Source of the DNA: Candidatus Treponema faecavium
Lineage (GTDB): Bacteria > Spirochaetota > Spirochaetia > Treponematales > Treponemataceae
Direction of reading: 5' to 3'
DNA length: 13,309 nucleotides
Assembly: GCA_019113455.1 (NCBI GenBank)
Contig: DXHG01000212.1
Span: 1-13,309, forward strand
Positions within the stretch are counted from its first letter, which is position 1, and each line of letters opens with the position of its first letter. This document shows, piece by piece, positions 5,864-13,172 of the stretch. Made by a program: the position numbers and the translations under genes. The notes beneath the pieces are model-generated. The model had not been told where the DNA came from, did no database searches, and saw only the letters and a program-made list of their open reading frames with translations.

Positions 5864-8590
5864 TTATTCCGCCGGCTGTTCCTGACGCCAGTTTGCCGGA
5901 TCGAATATGTTGTCTTTTACCGTATACCACTGATCCGGCTGTATGCTGAACATGTTTGCAGCGTGGTAATCCGGAGTCCATCTGCTGTTTGCGGTAATAT
6001 ACAGCTTGTGCTTTTTTGCCTCGCTTGTTATCGGTTTTCCGGTAAACGGATTTACCGGATTGGGAATAACGCCGTGCACCGCAAGCGAGGGAACATCCGC
6101 GTTTGTCATAAAGGTATCGTCTGCCGCAAGCGCGTCTGAACCTGCGGGGGTGTTCGAATGCCGGTTAAAGTCTTTTATGAGCAATATGGGGTTGTATGAT
6201 TCCGGATTCACCGGAAACCGCTCACGCGGTATTTGACGGTAATGGCTGTTTGTTGCGCCGTGATCTGCGGTGATAATGATGCGCGTGTTGTCATATACGC
6301 CGTTTTCTTTGAGAAAGTCGAGCCACGTGCCGATACGTTTAAGCGCCGCCGCGTTTGCATGATACGTTTCGTTTGCAAACATATCGTCGGAGGCAGGCTG
6401 ACTTTCCTGCTCAAGCGCGCCGGGAGTATAATCAGGACCGGTAAAAAAAGCGGGATCATGGGTAAGATCGTTTACCATAAACGTAAAGGAACCGGGCTGC
6501 TGCGCGGCTGTGTCTGTAAGCCGCGGCAGATAATCTAATACCGAGTAACTGTTAAGCGCTAGTTTAAGATCGGCGGTCTGCGGGTCGGAACTCCAATATG
6601 CGCCGTTGTCATATAGTATATCCTGCATAAAAAGAGGTGAGATTTTTAAGAGACTGAGAAGCAGAAAGTTGCGTTCCAGAATACGGCTGCGGACGTTTGT
6701 GTCGGTCAAGCTGTGTTCCTGAAGCCATATATCCGTATAGCGGCCTTTTGTGACATACGCGGTAATATCCGGATACGGCGCATAAAATGATATGTCCGGA
6801 TCATAGCTGTAATTACCCCACGCAGGGTCGGTCATGACCGTTTGAAACCCTGCGTCCGAAAAAATGCGGGGCAGCACCAATAACGCCTCGTTGTTTTTGT
6901 CTTTAAGCGTTTCGCTGCTGCGTTTGTTCATTTCAAGCGGAGTATATTCATACCCGCCGAAAAGCGGCGGCACGCCAATCAGCGTGTGATTGCTGAACGA
7001 CAGTGTATTTGGATAGTATACAAAGCCGTCGTATTGTTCGTATAATTCAGGACTTTCCTCAAATATAAAGGGAACAAGACTGTTAATGCCTCTGTCAAGC
7101 ATTATGATGAATACGTTTTTGCCCGTTTTTGACAGATGAAAAATAGGCTCGATGGTATCCGCTTTCTGCGCGCCCGGCATGTTTTTGATTTCCGCAAACG
7201 TATTAAATTCCTTTTGTATGACGGCGATATTAACGACCGAGATACATAAAAGCGCGCCGCCTGCGGCAGTAATTGCCGAAACGATGAGCGTCAGTTTCCG
7301 CTTGCAAAACAGGAACAGGCAGAGTGCGGCAATGCCCGCGATACAGATAATATTCAGTATGGTATGCAGTCGTTCAGGATGAATTTCCGTTTTTCCGCTG
7401 AACGTGAGCATGGTAGAAAGGAGCCCGTAATCTTCGGAAAAGGCAAATATGTTTATAACGGCGCACACCGCCGCAAGCGCCGCCGCCGCGGCAAGAAACG
7501 TTTTTATCCGCTTGGGAAAAAGCGCGTAGAATATGCCCGGCCAGACAACGCACAGGCCCAGCGCCTGCAAAAACACTGTGTATACAAAATACAGCGGAGA
7601 GCCGTGATTGTCTACAAATGAGAATTCCTGCGGCGAAGACGCGATAATCGTGCTTGGAATATTGAGACCGATTAAAACACATAAAAGCAGGCACGAAAGC
7701 ATAAAAAGCGCGGTGCGTTTTTTGGGAAAGTCCGTAAGATCCGATAAGACTCTGCGCTCAAGGCAGCCGTATCCTTTCAGCAGCAGCGGTATGCAGGGAA
7801 TGATTAAGAGCAGCACGGCAAACAGTATTCTTTTGAACGGCGCCTTGTTCAGGAAAAAAATATCAAACAGGATAAGGCATACGGCGGCGGCTGTGGCCAG
7901 CAGGTACAGCACCTTTACCGGATGCTTGAGCTTGTAAAAGATGTTTTTGACGAGCGAAAAGATATTGTTCATTGTCCAGTACAGCACAAGACCGGACGGC
8001 GAATTATACAGCAAAATCAGGAATATCAGTGCCATGCCGTACAACTGTATCTTGTCTTTAAGCGGAAGTCCTTTTGTATATACGGCGCCTGCGGTGCAGT
8101 TGATAAGCGTCATGATAATCGGCAGCACGTTGACGGAGTATGCGCCAATTGTTACAAGCGCGTCGGGCTTCGACAGATCCTGTATCCAGAGAAATGACGC
8201 TCCCGCTAACGGCGTATACGACGACAAAAACGTATACGCGGCAATAAAAAACGGTATCTGCAAAAGCAGGCTGATAGAGCTTCTGAGCGCGTATATCGGG
8301 TGATAATGATTCTGCCGGTAATAGGTCGTGAGAATCATGTACTGCTCATCGCCTTTAAATACTTTTTTTATTTTGTCAACTTTCGGTTTGAGTTTTGCAA
8401 CAGTCTGCCGTTCTTTTTCCTGCCACTGTTCCGCGATGATGTACAGCGGCAGGCAGAACAGCGATACAGCGGCGCTCACGCACATGATTGCCGCCGTAGT
8501 ATTGTCAAAAAACTTTTGTCCAAACTGCAGAATAATTTCAATAAGCAGCGTAATAGGATAGATAATGATAGTATATAAAGTATTCAGCAT
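5864..8590 (-). CDS. YidC/Oxa1-like membrane domain fused to a sulfatase/LtaS-like transferase domain
   Basis: A 908-residue polytopic protein. Residues 1-225 match the YidC/Oxa1 core: first membrane segment, charged loop (57-82), helices including SISLLLQIPFFIAAYTFL and LWIQDLS, and PSGLVLYWTMNN (198-209), a YidC hallmark. Residues 226-460 add roughly six more hydrophobic segments. Residues 490-890 form an extracytoplasmic alkaline-phosphatase-superfamily domain: metal ligand D499 in VFIIMLDRG, probable nucleophile T536 in SNHT, H711 in NDLTHDP (compare the LtaS substrate-side His), and D776-H777-G778. LtaS- and EptA-type enzymes of this superfamily use a Thr nucleophile to move phospho-headgroups, so transfer is likelier than sulfate-ester cleavage. 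The Arg of the YidC groove appears to be S43, so insertase activity is doubtful. ATG 8590 has AAAGG 7 bases upstream. The gene lies between the phosphonate genes and the TagF-like gene, suggesting AEP transfer to an envelope acceptor (inference). Confidence 0.85.
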   Translation of the reverse strand: MLNTLYTIIIYPITLLIEIILQFGQKFFDNTTAAIMCVSAAVSLFCLPLYIIAEQWQEKERQTVAKLKPKVDKIKKVFKGDEQYMILTTYYRQNHYHPIYALRSSISLLLQIPFFIAAYTFLSSYTPLAGASFLWIQDLSKPDALVTIGAYSVNVLPIIMTLINCTAGAVYTKGLPLKDKIQLYGMALIFLILLYNSPSGLVLYWTMNNIFSLVKNIFYKLKHPVKVLYLLATAAAVCLILFDIFFLNKAPFKRILFAVLLLIIPCIPLLLKGYGCLERRVLSDLTDFPKKRTALFMLSCLLLCVLIGLNIPSTIIASSPQEFSFVDNHGSPLYFVYTVFLQALGLCVVWPGIFYALFPKRIKTFLAAAAALAAVCAVINIFAFSEDYGLLSTMLTFSGKTEIHPERLHTILNIICIAGIAALCLFLFCKRKLTLIVSAITAAGGALLCISVVNIAVIQKEFNTFAEIKNMPGAQKADTIEPIFHLSKTGKNVFIIMLDRGINSLVPFIFEESPELYEQYDGFVYYPNTLSFSNHTLIGVPPLFGGYEYTPLEMNKRSSETLKDKNNEALLVLPRIFSDAGFQTVMTDPAWGNYSYDPDISFYAPYPDITAYVTKGRYTDIWLQEHSLTDTNVRSRILERNFLLLSLLKISPLFMQDILYDNGAYWSSDPQTADLKLALNSYSVLDYLPRLTDTAAQQPGSFTFMVNDLTHDPAFFTGPDYTPGALEQESQPASDDMFANETYHANAAALKRIGTWLDFLKENGVYDNTRIIITADHGATNSHYRQIPRERFPVNPESYNPILLIKDFNRHSNTPAGSDALAADDTFMTNADVPSLAVHGVIPNPVNPFTGKPITSEAKKHKLYITANSRWTPDYHAANMFSIQPDQWYTVKDNIFDPANWRQEQPAE

Positions 8591-8628
8591 ATGGTAACCT
8601 TTTCTGACAAGTGTAATTCTCTACCTGG

Positions 8629-10464
8629 TCAGCATACTTCGATTGAGTGCATATATGCTTTAAGAACGCTGACAAACCGCTCCATTTCTTTCGGCTGTAT
8701 ATCGCCCATGTTGGCGATGCGGAATGTGTCTATATTGCCGAGTTTTCCGGGATAAATAGTAAACCCATATGATCGGGCATAATCGTGCAGTGCGGTAAAA
8801 TTGTATTTCGGCGTGTTCGGGATAAGAATTGCAGTAATAAAGCGACTCTGGTACGCTTCTTTTACAAGCATTTTAAGCCCTATGTCTTTAAGCCCAGCTG
8901 TCAGGATGCTCCAGCAGGCGCAGAAACGTTCATACCGTTTTTGGACAGTCTCCTGTTTTGTCTCTATAATTGCCTGGCGCAGTGCATAGAGCGTCTGAAC
9001 CGGCGGTGTAAAACGTGTTTGCTTTGTTTCCCGAAAATATGCGTACTGATCATAGATATTTAGATAATAGTTCCGCATGGGCCAGTCTTTCTGTTTAAGC
9101 AGTTCTTCTTTTTTGCAGACAACAAAACCGACCCCGGCCATGCCGCCAATGTGTTTATTGGAAGTGCTTGTCGCAAAGTCTATGCCGAGTGTTCCTAAAT
9201 CCATAGGCATGCCGCCGTACGCGCTGACAATATCGCAGATAGTAGTCATGCCGTATCGCTTTGCCATAGGGCAGATTGTTTCAAGCGGATTGAGCAGTCC
9301 TGTAGTTGTTTCGTGATAGACGATAGCAAATGTAGTGTAGTGCTTTGTCTGCATCTGCTTTTCAAGCGCCTCAAGATCAATAGGCTCGTATGAGGATGAC
9401 TTGAACACATCCGTGCGGATATTATAGACGGCTGCAATTTTTGCAAGTCGCTCGCCATAAGAACCATTATCAACGACAAGCAGCTGCCCGTCCGGAGGCA
9501 CACAGCTTGAAACCATCGCCTCGTCTGCGCCTGTGCCTGAACAGGCAAACAGAACAGTCGTATACTGATCCGGATCGGCACAGAAACTGGTTAGATCGCG
9601 GGCAATATCTTGCATAAGATTGCCGAACTCTTGTTCGCGCGGGCAAATGTCCGCAACAACCTGCGCATATTTTACGCTGTCTGTTGTAGTTGACGGTCCA
9701 GGATTCAAGAGAATTTCACGACGCACGGCACGGAGAGATTCGTTCTCCCTGATACGGGGATAGACGACTGTTTCTGCACGCTCAAGCATCGCCTCGTCAT
9801 CAATTTCTGCCCATGCATAAAATTCTATTTTACGTACATATATCGGTTCTTCTGCTGCAATCCGGCAGAAAACAGTTTCGTAATCAATTTGTTTGTTTTC
9901 ACCGCATGTTTCAGCGTAAAACGCAGTCATTTTATCAAGAAACGACTTTGATACCTTTGAAATACCAACAAGTTCTCCTTCGGTGTTGTGCATTGCATGT
10001 TTGTCTTTAGTTGCCTGTATAAGTATGCCGTTGTCATCTGTGTCAAGATATACTTCATCTTTGCTGTTTGTCTTGCCGCTGGCAAGAATGACATTGGCGC
10101 GCGTATCGTTATCAAGCACAAAAAGACCGATTGAGTCATAAATAAGATCACTTTCAAGCAACAATGCCGTATCTGTTACAAAGGGGGAGCATACTACCAA
10201 CGTTCCCATGCTGCTGGTGTTTTTATACTCTGCATTGTGCACTGTCTTAATGCACGGATATTTTTTTGCAAGCATATCGTAATACAGTGCGCAATGTCCG
10301 GTGCCGATTATGATTTCTTGTACGCCGGCTGCTATAAGTTTCTGAACAGAACGTTCAACGATTGCCATTCCATCAATTTCAATAAAGCCTTTAGGCATTT
10401 CTTTTGTGCGGTCATTGAATCTGGCGCCCATTCCGCCTGCCATAATTACTGCCTGTTTAATCAT
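8629..10464 (-). CDS. pntC: CTP:2-aminoethylphosphonate cytidylyltransferase fused to AEP transaminase (PntC-AEPT)
   Basis: A 611-residue bifunctional enzyme. Residues 1-240 are a LicC-like nucleotidyltransferase: the nucleotide-binding loop AGGMGARF (9-16), MPK (K25), ESD (D106) and WAEIDD (D222/D223) for metal and CTP. Residues 245-611 are an AEP:pyruvate transaminase of the PhnW type: NPGPSTTT (254-261), CSGTGADEAM, HETTTGLLNP (384-393), the PLP aspartate D411 in CDIVSAYG, and the PLP lysine K437 in STSNKHIGG. The transaminase half makes AEP from phosphonoacetaldehyde, and the cytidylyltransferase half activates it to CMP-AEP. The same fusion is established for Treponema denticola PntC. 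ATG 10464 lies inside the end of ppd (8-base overlap), with GGAG 10 bases upstream, so translation is probably coupled to ppd. The order of domains in one chain may help channel AEP. Nothing looks broken. Confidence 0.93.
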   Translation of the reverse strand: MIKQAVIMAGGMGARFNDRTKEMPKGFIEIDGMAIVERSVQKLIAAGVQEIIIGTGHCALYYDMLAKKYPCIKTVHNAEYKNTSSMGTLVVCSPFVTDTALLLESDLIYDSIGLFVLDNDTRANVILASGKTNSKDEVYLDTDDNGILIQATKDKHAMHNTEGELVGISKVSKSFLDKMTAFYAETCGENKQIDYETVFCRIAAEEPIYVRKIEFYAWAEIDDEAMLERAETVVYPRIRENESLRAVRREILLNPGPSTTTDSVKYAQVVADICPREQEFGNLMQDIARDLTSFCADPDQYTTVLFACSGTGADEAMVSSCVPPDGQLLVVDNGSYGERLAKIAAVYNIRTDVFKSSSYEPIDLEALEKQMQTKHYTTFAIVYHETTTGLLNPLETICPMAKRYGMTTICDIVSAYGGMPMDLGTLGIDFATSTSNKHIGGMAGVGFVVCKKEELLKQKDWPMRNYYLNIYDQYAYFRETKQTRFTPPVQTLYALRQAIIETKQETVQKRYERFCACWSILTAGLKDIGLKMLVKEAYQSRFITAILIPNTPKYNFTALHDYARSYGFTIYPGKLGNIDTFRIANMGDIQPKEMERFVSVLKAYMHSIEVC

Positions 10465-11602
10465 TGTTTAAAAACTCCATAAGTGCTTTTTTATTTTCCT
10501 GCGGCGTTGATTTTGGGCGTCCCAAGTCTTTTCTGGCGCCTTTAGCTACTTTTATCTCAATAAATGTCAGATCATTTTCCCCGCGTAAGAATGCAGTGCA
10601 CACTGTTTCTGCTATATGTGAAAGTTCTTGTGCTGTTGAAACTGAATATATGTGTGTGTATCCGCAGGCTTTTGCTATCATTGGAATGTCAATGTCAAGA
10701 CCAACAGTCGGCTGACCGCCGACTGAATCATGAGCGCCGTTATTCAATACAATATGTACAAGATTTTTGGGTTTGCGCGTGCCGATTGTGGTCATGCCGC
10801 CCATATGCATAATGAACGCGCCGTCTCCGTCGAGACAAAAAACGGGGCGCTGCGGCTGCTGCATTGCTATGCCGAGTGCAATCTGACTGGCATGTCCCAT
10901 TGAGCCGACAGTCAGAAAATCAGTACGATGATCCATGCCGTACTTTTCTCGAATCTCATACAGTTCGCGGCTTGCCATGCCGGTTGTACAGACAAATGCA
11001 GCATCTTGAGGCGCTGTGCATATGATTTTTTCGATAGCTTCTTCGCGTTTGAGCAGTGTTGTTTGCGGAACAGTACGTTTAAGTGTATACTCAGCAAATG
11101 TGCCTTTGCGGACTATCAGCGCATACGGAGCAGAATGTGCAGCAATATGCGCATATACGTTTTGGAGCTGAGTACAAAGCTGCGCCTCGTCATCGGTAAG
11201 AATCTGATACGGAATATGTATGGCGTCTAATAAGCCGCAGGTTACTTTCCCCTGTTTTATATGCTGCGGCTCATCGTGTACTCCGGGTTCGCCCCGCCAG
11301 CCGATAATGATAAGCAGCGGAACAGCATATACTTCCGGATCGATAAGAGAAAGCAACGGGTTAATCATGTTTCCTTCACCTGAATTCTGCATATAGACGA
11401 GCGGAATTTTGCCTGAAGCAAAGTAATAGCCTGCGGCAAGAGCTGCTGCAGTGCCTTCATTTGCACAGATAATGTGATTTTTTTCTGGCGCCGTATCGGT
11501 AACATACGCGCAAAAACTTTTTAAAAGGGAATCAGGAACTCCGGTAAAAAACTCCGTTCCATTGTGTGCTAACGCTTTATACAGTGCCTGCGGTGTTATC
11601 AT
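10457..11602 (-). CDS. ppd: Phosphonopyruvate decarboxylase
   Basis: A 381-residue thiamine-diphosphate enzyme that decarboxylates phosphonopyruvate to phosphonoacetaldehyde, the irreversible step that pulls the unfavourable PEP mutase reaction forward. Key features: GVPDSLLK (21-28), the ThDP-activating glutamate E49 in ANEGTAAALAAG, MQNSGEGN (71-78), the Ppd-typical GWRGEPGVHDEPQH (101-114), and the ThDP/Mg motif starting at DGDGAFIMHMGG (258-269) and running to LNNGAHDSVGGQPT. Length is normal for Ppd, which is shorter than other ThDP decarboxylases. ATG 11602 lies 11 bp after the stop of pepM, and the gene end overlaps the start of pntC by 8 bp, so it sits in the middle of the operon. Sulfopyruvate decarboxylase is the main alternative in this fold, but the neighbouring PEP mutase and AEP transaminase make Ppd clear. 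Confidence 0.95.
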   Translation of the reverse strand: MITPQALYKALAHNGTEFFTGVPDSLLKSFCAYVTDTAPEKNHIICANEGTAAALAAGYYFASGKIPLVYMQNSGEGNMINPLLSLIDPEVYAVPLLIIIGWRGEPGVHDEPQHIKQGKVTCGLLDAIHIPYQILTDDEAQLCTQLQNVYAHIAAHSAPYALIVRKGTFAEYTLKRTVPQTTLLKREEAIEKIICTAPQDAAFVCTTGMASRELYEIREKYGMDHRTDFLTVGSMGHASQIALGIAMQQPQRPVFCLDGDGAFIMHMGGMTTIGTRKPKNLVHIVLNNGAHDSVGGQPTVGLDIDIPMIAKACGYTHIYSVSTAQELSHIAETVCTAFLRGENDLTFIEIKVAKGARKDLGRPKSTPQENKKALMEFLNND

Positions 11603-11613
11603 TTCTGAATCCT

Positions 11614-12918
11614 TTATTTTGTTCCCGGAATCAGTTCCAGGATTTCTTTAATTGGCATGCACATATCATCGACTTCGAGCGAGCGTTCTGCCTGCAGAAT
11701 CGTTTGGGCGCATGTATACATTGCCGGATACGAGGCGCGAAGCATATGATTTGCATAAATGATTATGTTTGCGCCCCATTGACACAATTCTTTTTCTGTG
11801 AATTGATTATAGGTGGTCGGAACCAGAACAAGCGGTATATTTTTATATTCAGCGCGGAATTGTTCGCAGAACGCTTTGATATCGGCTCCGTTCTTATCTT
11901 TTGAATGAATCATAACTCCGTCAGCGCCCGCTTTTACTGCCGCAAACGCTTTTGCAATCGCTTCTGCGACGCCGTATCCCGCAATAAGTTCTTCAATGCG
12001 GGCGATGATCATAAAGTCTTTGGTAACCTGCGCCCGTTTGCCGGCGCTGATTTTCTCGCAGAATTCTGCTTCTGAGGCGAGTTCCTGTTTTGCCTCTGTG
12101 CCAAACAGACTGTTCTTTTTTAGTCCTTTTTTATCTTCTATTATAACTGCGCTTACACCGTTTCGTTCAAGGGTGCGGACTGTGTAGACAAAATGCTCAG
12201 GAATACCGCCGGTGTCTCCGTCGTAAATAATCGGTTTTGTGGTACATTCAAGAATATCGGTCAGAGACTGCAGGCGGGTAGTAAGGTCAACTGCTTCAAT
12301 ATCCGGCTTGCCTTTAGAAGTGGAGTCAGTAAGAGAAGACGCCCACATTCCGTCAAACTGATGAATTCCATCTTCTTTAGTAACACTTATATGTTCGGCA
12401 ATAAGACCGGAAAGACCAGAGTGTGTTTCAAGAATACGTATAATTGGTTTTGCTGCAAGAAGCCTGCGCAGCGCTGCTCGCCGTATATCAGGTGTTGTGC
12501 CGATAGAGGCGGCGTTTTCAACGAGAGCAGTTGAGTTTATCCCTTGCGTATAAGGGATTTCTATAATTACCCCCCCCCATTCCTTCATGGCTGCAAAACA
12601 TTCTTCGCGGGTTTTAGAAAGATAGTTTGTTTTCCAATCGTCTCCATGTATCATGATGTCAGGTTTATATTTTTTTAAATTAGGAACATAACTCCAATCT
12701 TCCTGCGGAACAACTTTTGACACGCCTTTTATATTTTGCACTACCAGCTTTCGCTGATCGTAGGTAAGATAGGGGAGACGTTTATGATTTACGATTGCGG
12801 AATCGGTGAGCAGCCCAATAATAAGATCTCCGTGCTTTTGACCTTCTTGTATGATGTTAATGATTCCAGGATGTATGATATCACCGGTAATTCCTAGATA
12901 TACCGTTTTATTAGACAT
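11614..12918 (-). CDS. pepM: Phosphoenolpyruvate mutase with N-terminal nucleotidyltransferase-like domain
   Basis: PEP mutase rearranges PEP to phosphonopyruvate, creating the C-P bond and committing carbon to phosphonates. With ATG 12918 the protein has 434 residues. Residues 4-140 are a cytidylyltransferase-like domain (YLGITGDIIHPG, later HGDDWKT and GINSTAL). Residues 158-434 are the isocitrate lyase/PEP mutase barrel: THSGLSG, DGDTGG (D233/D235, Mg ligands) and the PepM signature EDKKGLKKNS (261-270), which separates true mutases from lyases. ATG 12918 is chosen because GGAG sits 8 bases upstream and the preceding 12 codons (from 12954) do not resemble the family and run through a leader hairpin. 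First gene of the operon. Two oddities: the second His of the nucleotidyltransferase HxGH motif is Ile (HPGI, 16-19), and a nine-G run encodes W114-G115-G116-V117, just before the mutase domain. Confidence 0.95.
   Translation of the reverse strand: MSNKTVYLGITGDIIHPGIINIIQEGQKHGDLIIGLLTDSAIVNHKRLPYLTYDQRKLVVQNIKGVSKVVPQEDWSYVPNLKKYKPDIMIHGDDWKTNYLSKTREECFAAMKEWGGVIIEIPYTQGINSTALVENAASIGTTPDIRRAALRRLLAAKPIIRILETHSGLSGLIAEHISVTKEDGIHQFDGMWASSLTDSTSKGKPDIEAVDLTTRLQSLTDILECTTKPIIYDGDTGGIPEHFVYTVRTLERNGVSAVIIEDKKGLKKNSLFGTEAKQELASEAEFCEKISAGKRAQVTKDFMIIARIEELIAGYGVAEAIAKAFAAVKAGADGVMIHSKDKNGADIKAFCEQFRAEYKNIPLVLVPTTYNQFTEKELCQWGANIIIYANHMLRASYPAMYTCAQTILQAERSLEVDDMCMPIKEILELIPGTK
12570..12578 (-). 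repeat. Nine-G homopolymer tract inside pepM (candidate phase-variation switch)
   Basis: Nine C on the plus strand, read as G9 in the pepM coding strand: TGG GGG GGG GTA (Trp-Gly-Gly-Val, residues 114-117). At nine G the gene is in frame, as here. With eight G the next codon is TAA, an immediate stop. With ten G the frame meets TGA 17 codons after the last Gly codon. Both would remove the whole mutase domain. I noticed no other G or C run of comparable length in the window. Variation between cells is inferred, not seen. Confidence 0.9.
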
Positions 12919-12948
12919 AAAAATCTCTCCGAAAGTACAGGAATCCCC

Positions 12949-12977
12949 CTCCATGCTGTATACATTTTAGCGTGGAG
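12949..12977. promoter_or_regulatory. Stem-loop in the pepM leader region
   Basis: CTCCA (12949-12953) pairs with TGGAG (12973-12977), and after one mismatch GCT (12955-12957) pairs with AGC (12969-12971), around an 11-base A+T-rich loop. It lies 31 bases upstream of the pepM start codon and just before its Shine-Dalgarno sequence, so it may be in the 5' leader of the phosphonate mRNA. No known riboswitch is recognised. Confidence 0.4.
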
Positions 12978-12986
12978 AAGAGGGTT

Positions 12987-13024
12987 GGATAATATCCTAA
13001 TGAAATAGTGTAAATATTGCAAGA
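12987..13024 (-). promoter_or_regulatory. Possible promoter of the phosphonate operon with a palindrome over it
   Basis: The A+T-rich stretch upstream of pepM contains, on the minus strand, TTGCAA followed after 17 bases by TAGGAT (four of six matches each). The perfect palindrome GGATA-A-TATCC (12987-12997) overlaps this -10 and could be an operator. Other -10/-35 pairings are possible in the same stretch, so the exact promoter is uncertain. Confidence 0.3.
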
Positions 13025-13045
13025 GCAAAAAATATTGTTATGTTG

Positions 13046-13106
13046 TTAAGACATGTTAATCTTAAAGCAGTTTAGGACGCAGCGAGTTTAATACATTGCT
13101 ACGTCC
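13046..13106. repeat. Two inverted repeats in the non-coding right end
   Basis: TTAAGA/TCTTAA (13046-13051 and 13060-13065) gives a 6-bp stem with an 8-base loop. GGACGcAGC (13075-13083) pairs with GCTaCGTCC (13098-13106) with a single mismatch around a 14-base loop. Neither is followed by a T-tract in either direction, so they are not obvious terminators. Function unknown. Confidence 0.55.
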
Positions 13107-13172
13107 GTGAGTGCAGTTAGTAAGAAATACATTTAAAACAATTGAGTAAGCAGCAAATCGGAAAGAAATGGG

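Noticed and set aside
7853..7860. A/T runs of seven in the YidC/sulfatase gene and elsewhere as phase-variation sites
   Set aside because: Runs of seven A or T are common by chance in such sequence, unlike the single nine-G tract.
12919..12954. Longer PepM start at ATG 12954
   Set aside because: The extra 12 residues do not look like the family, the leader hairpin overlaps this start, and ATG 12918 has a well-placed GGAG.
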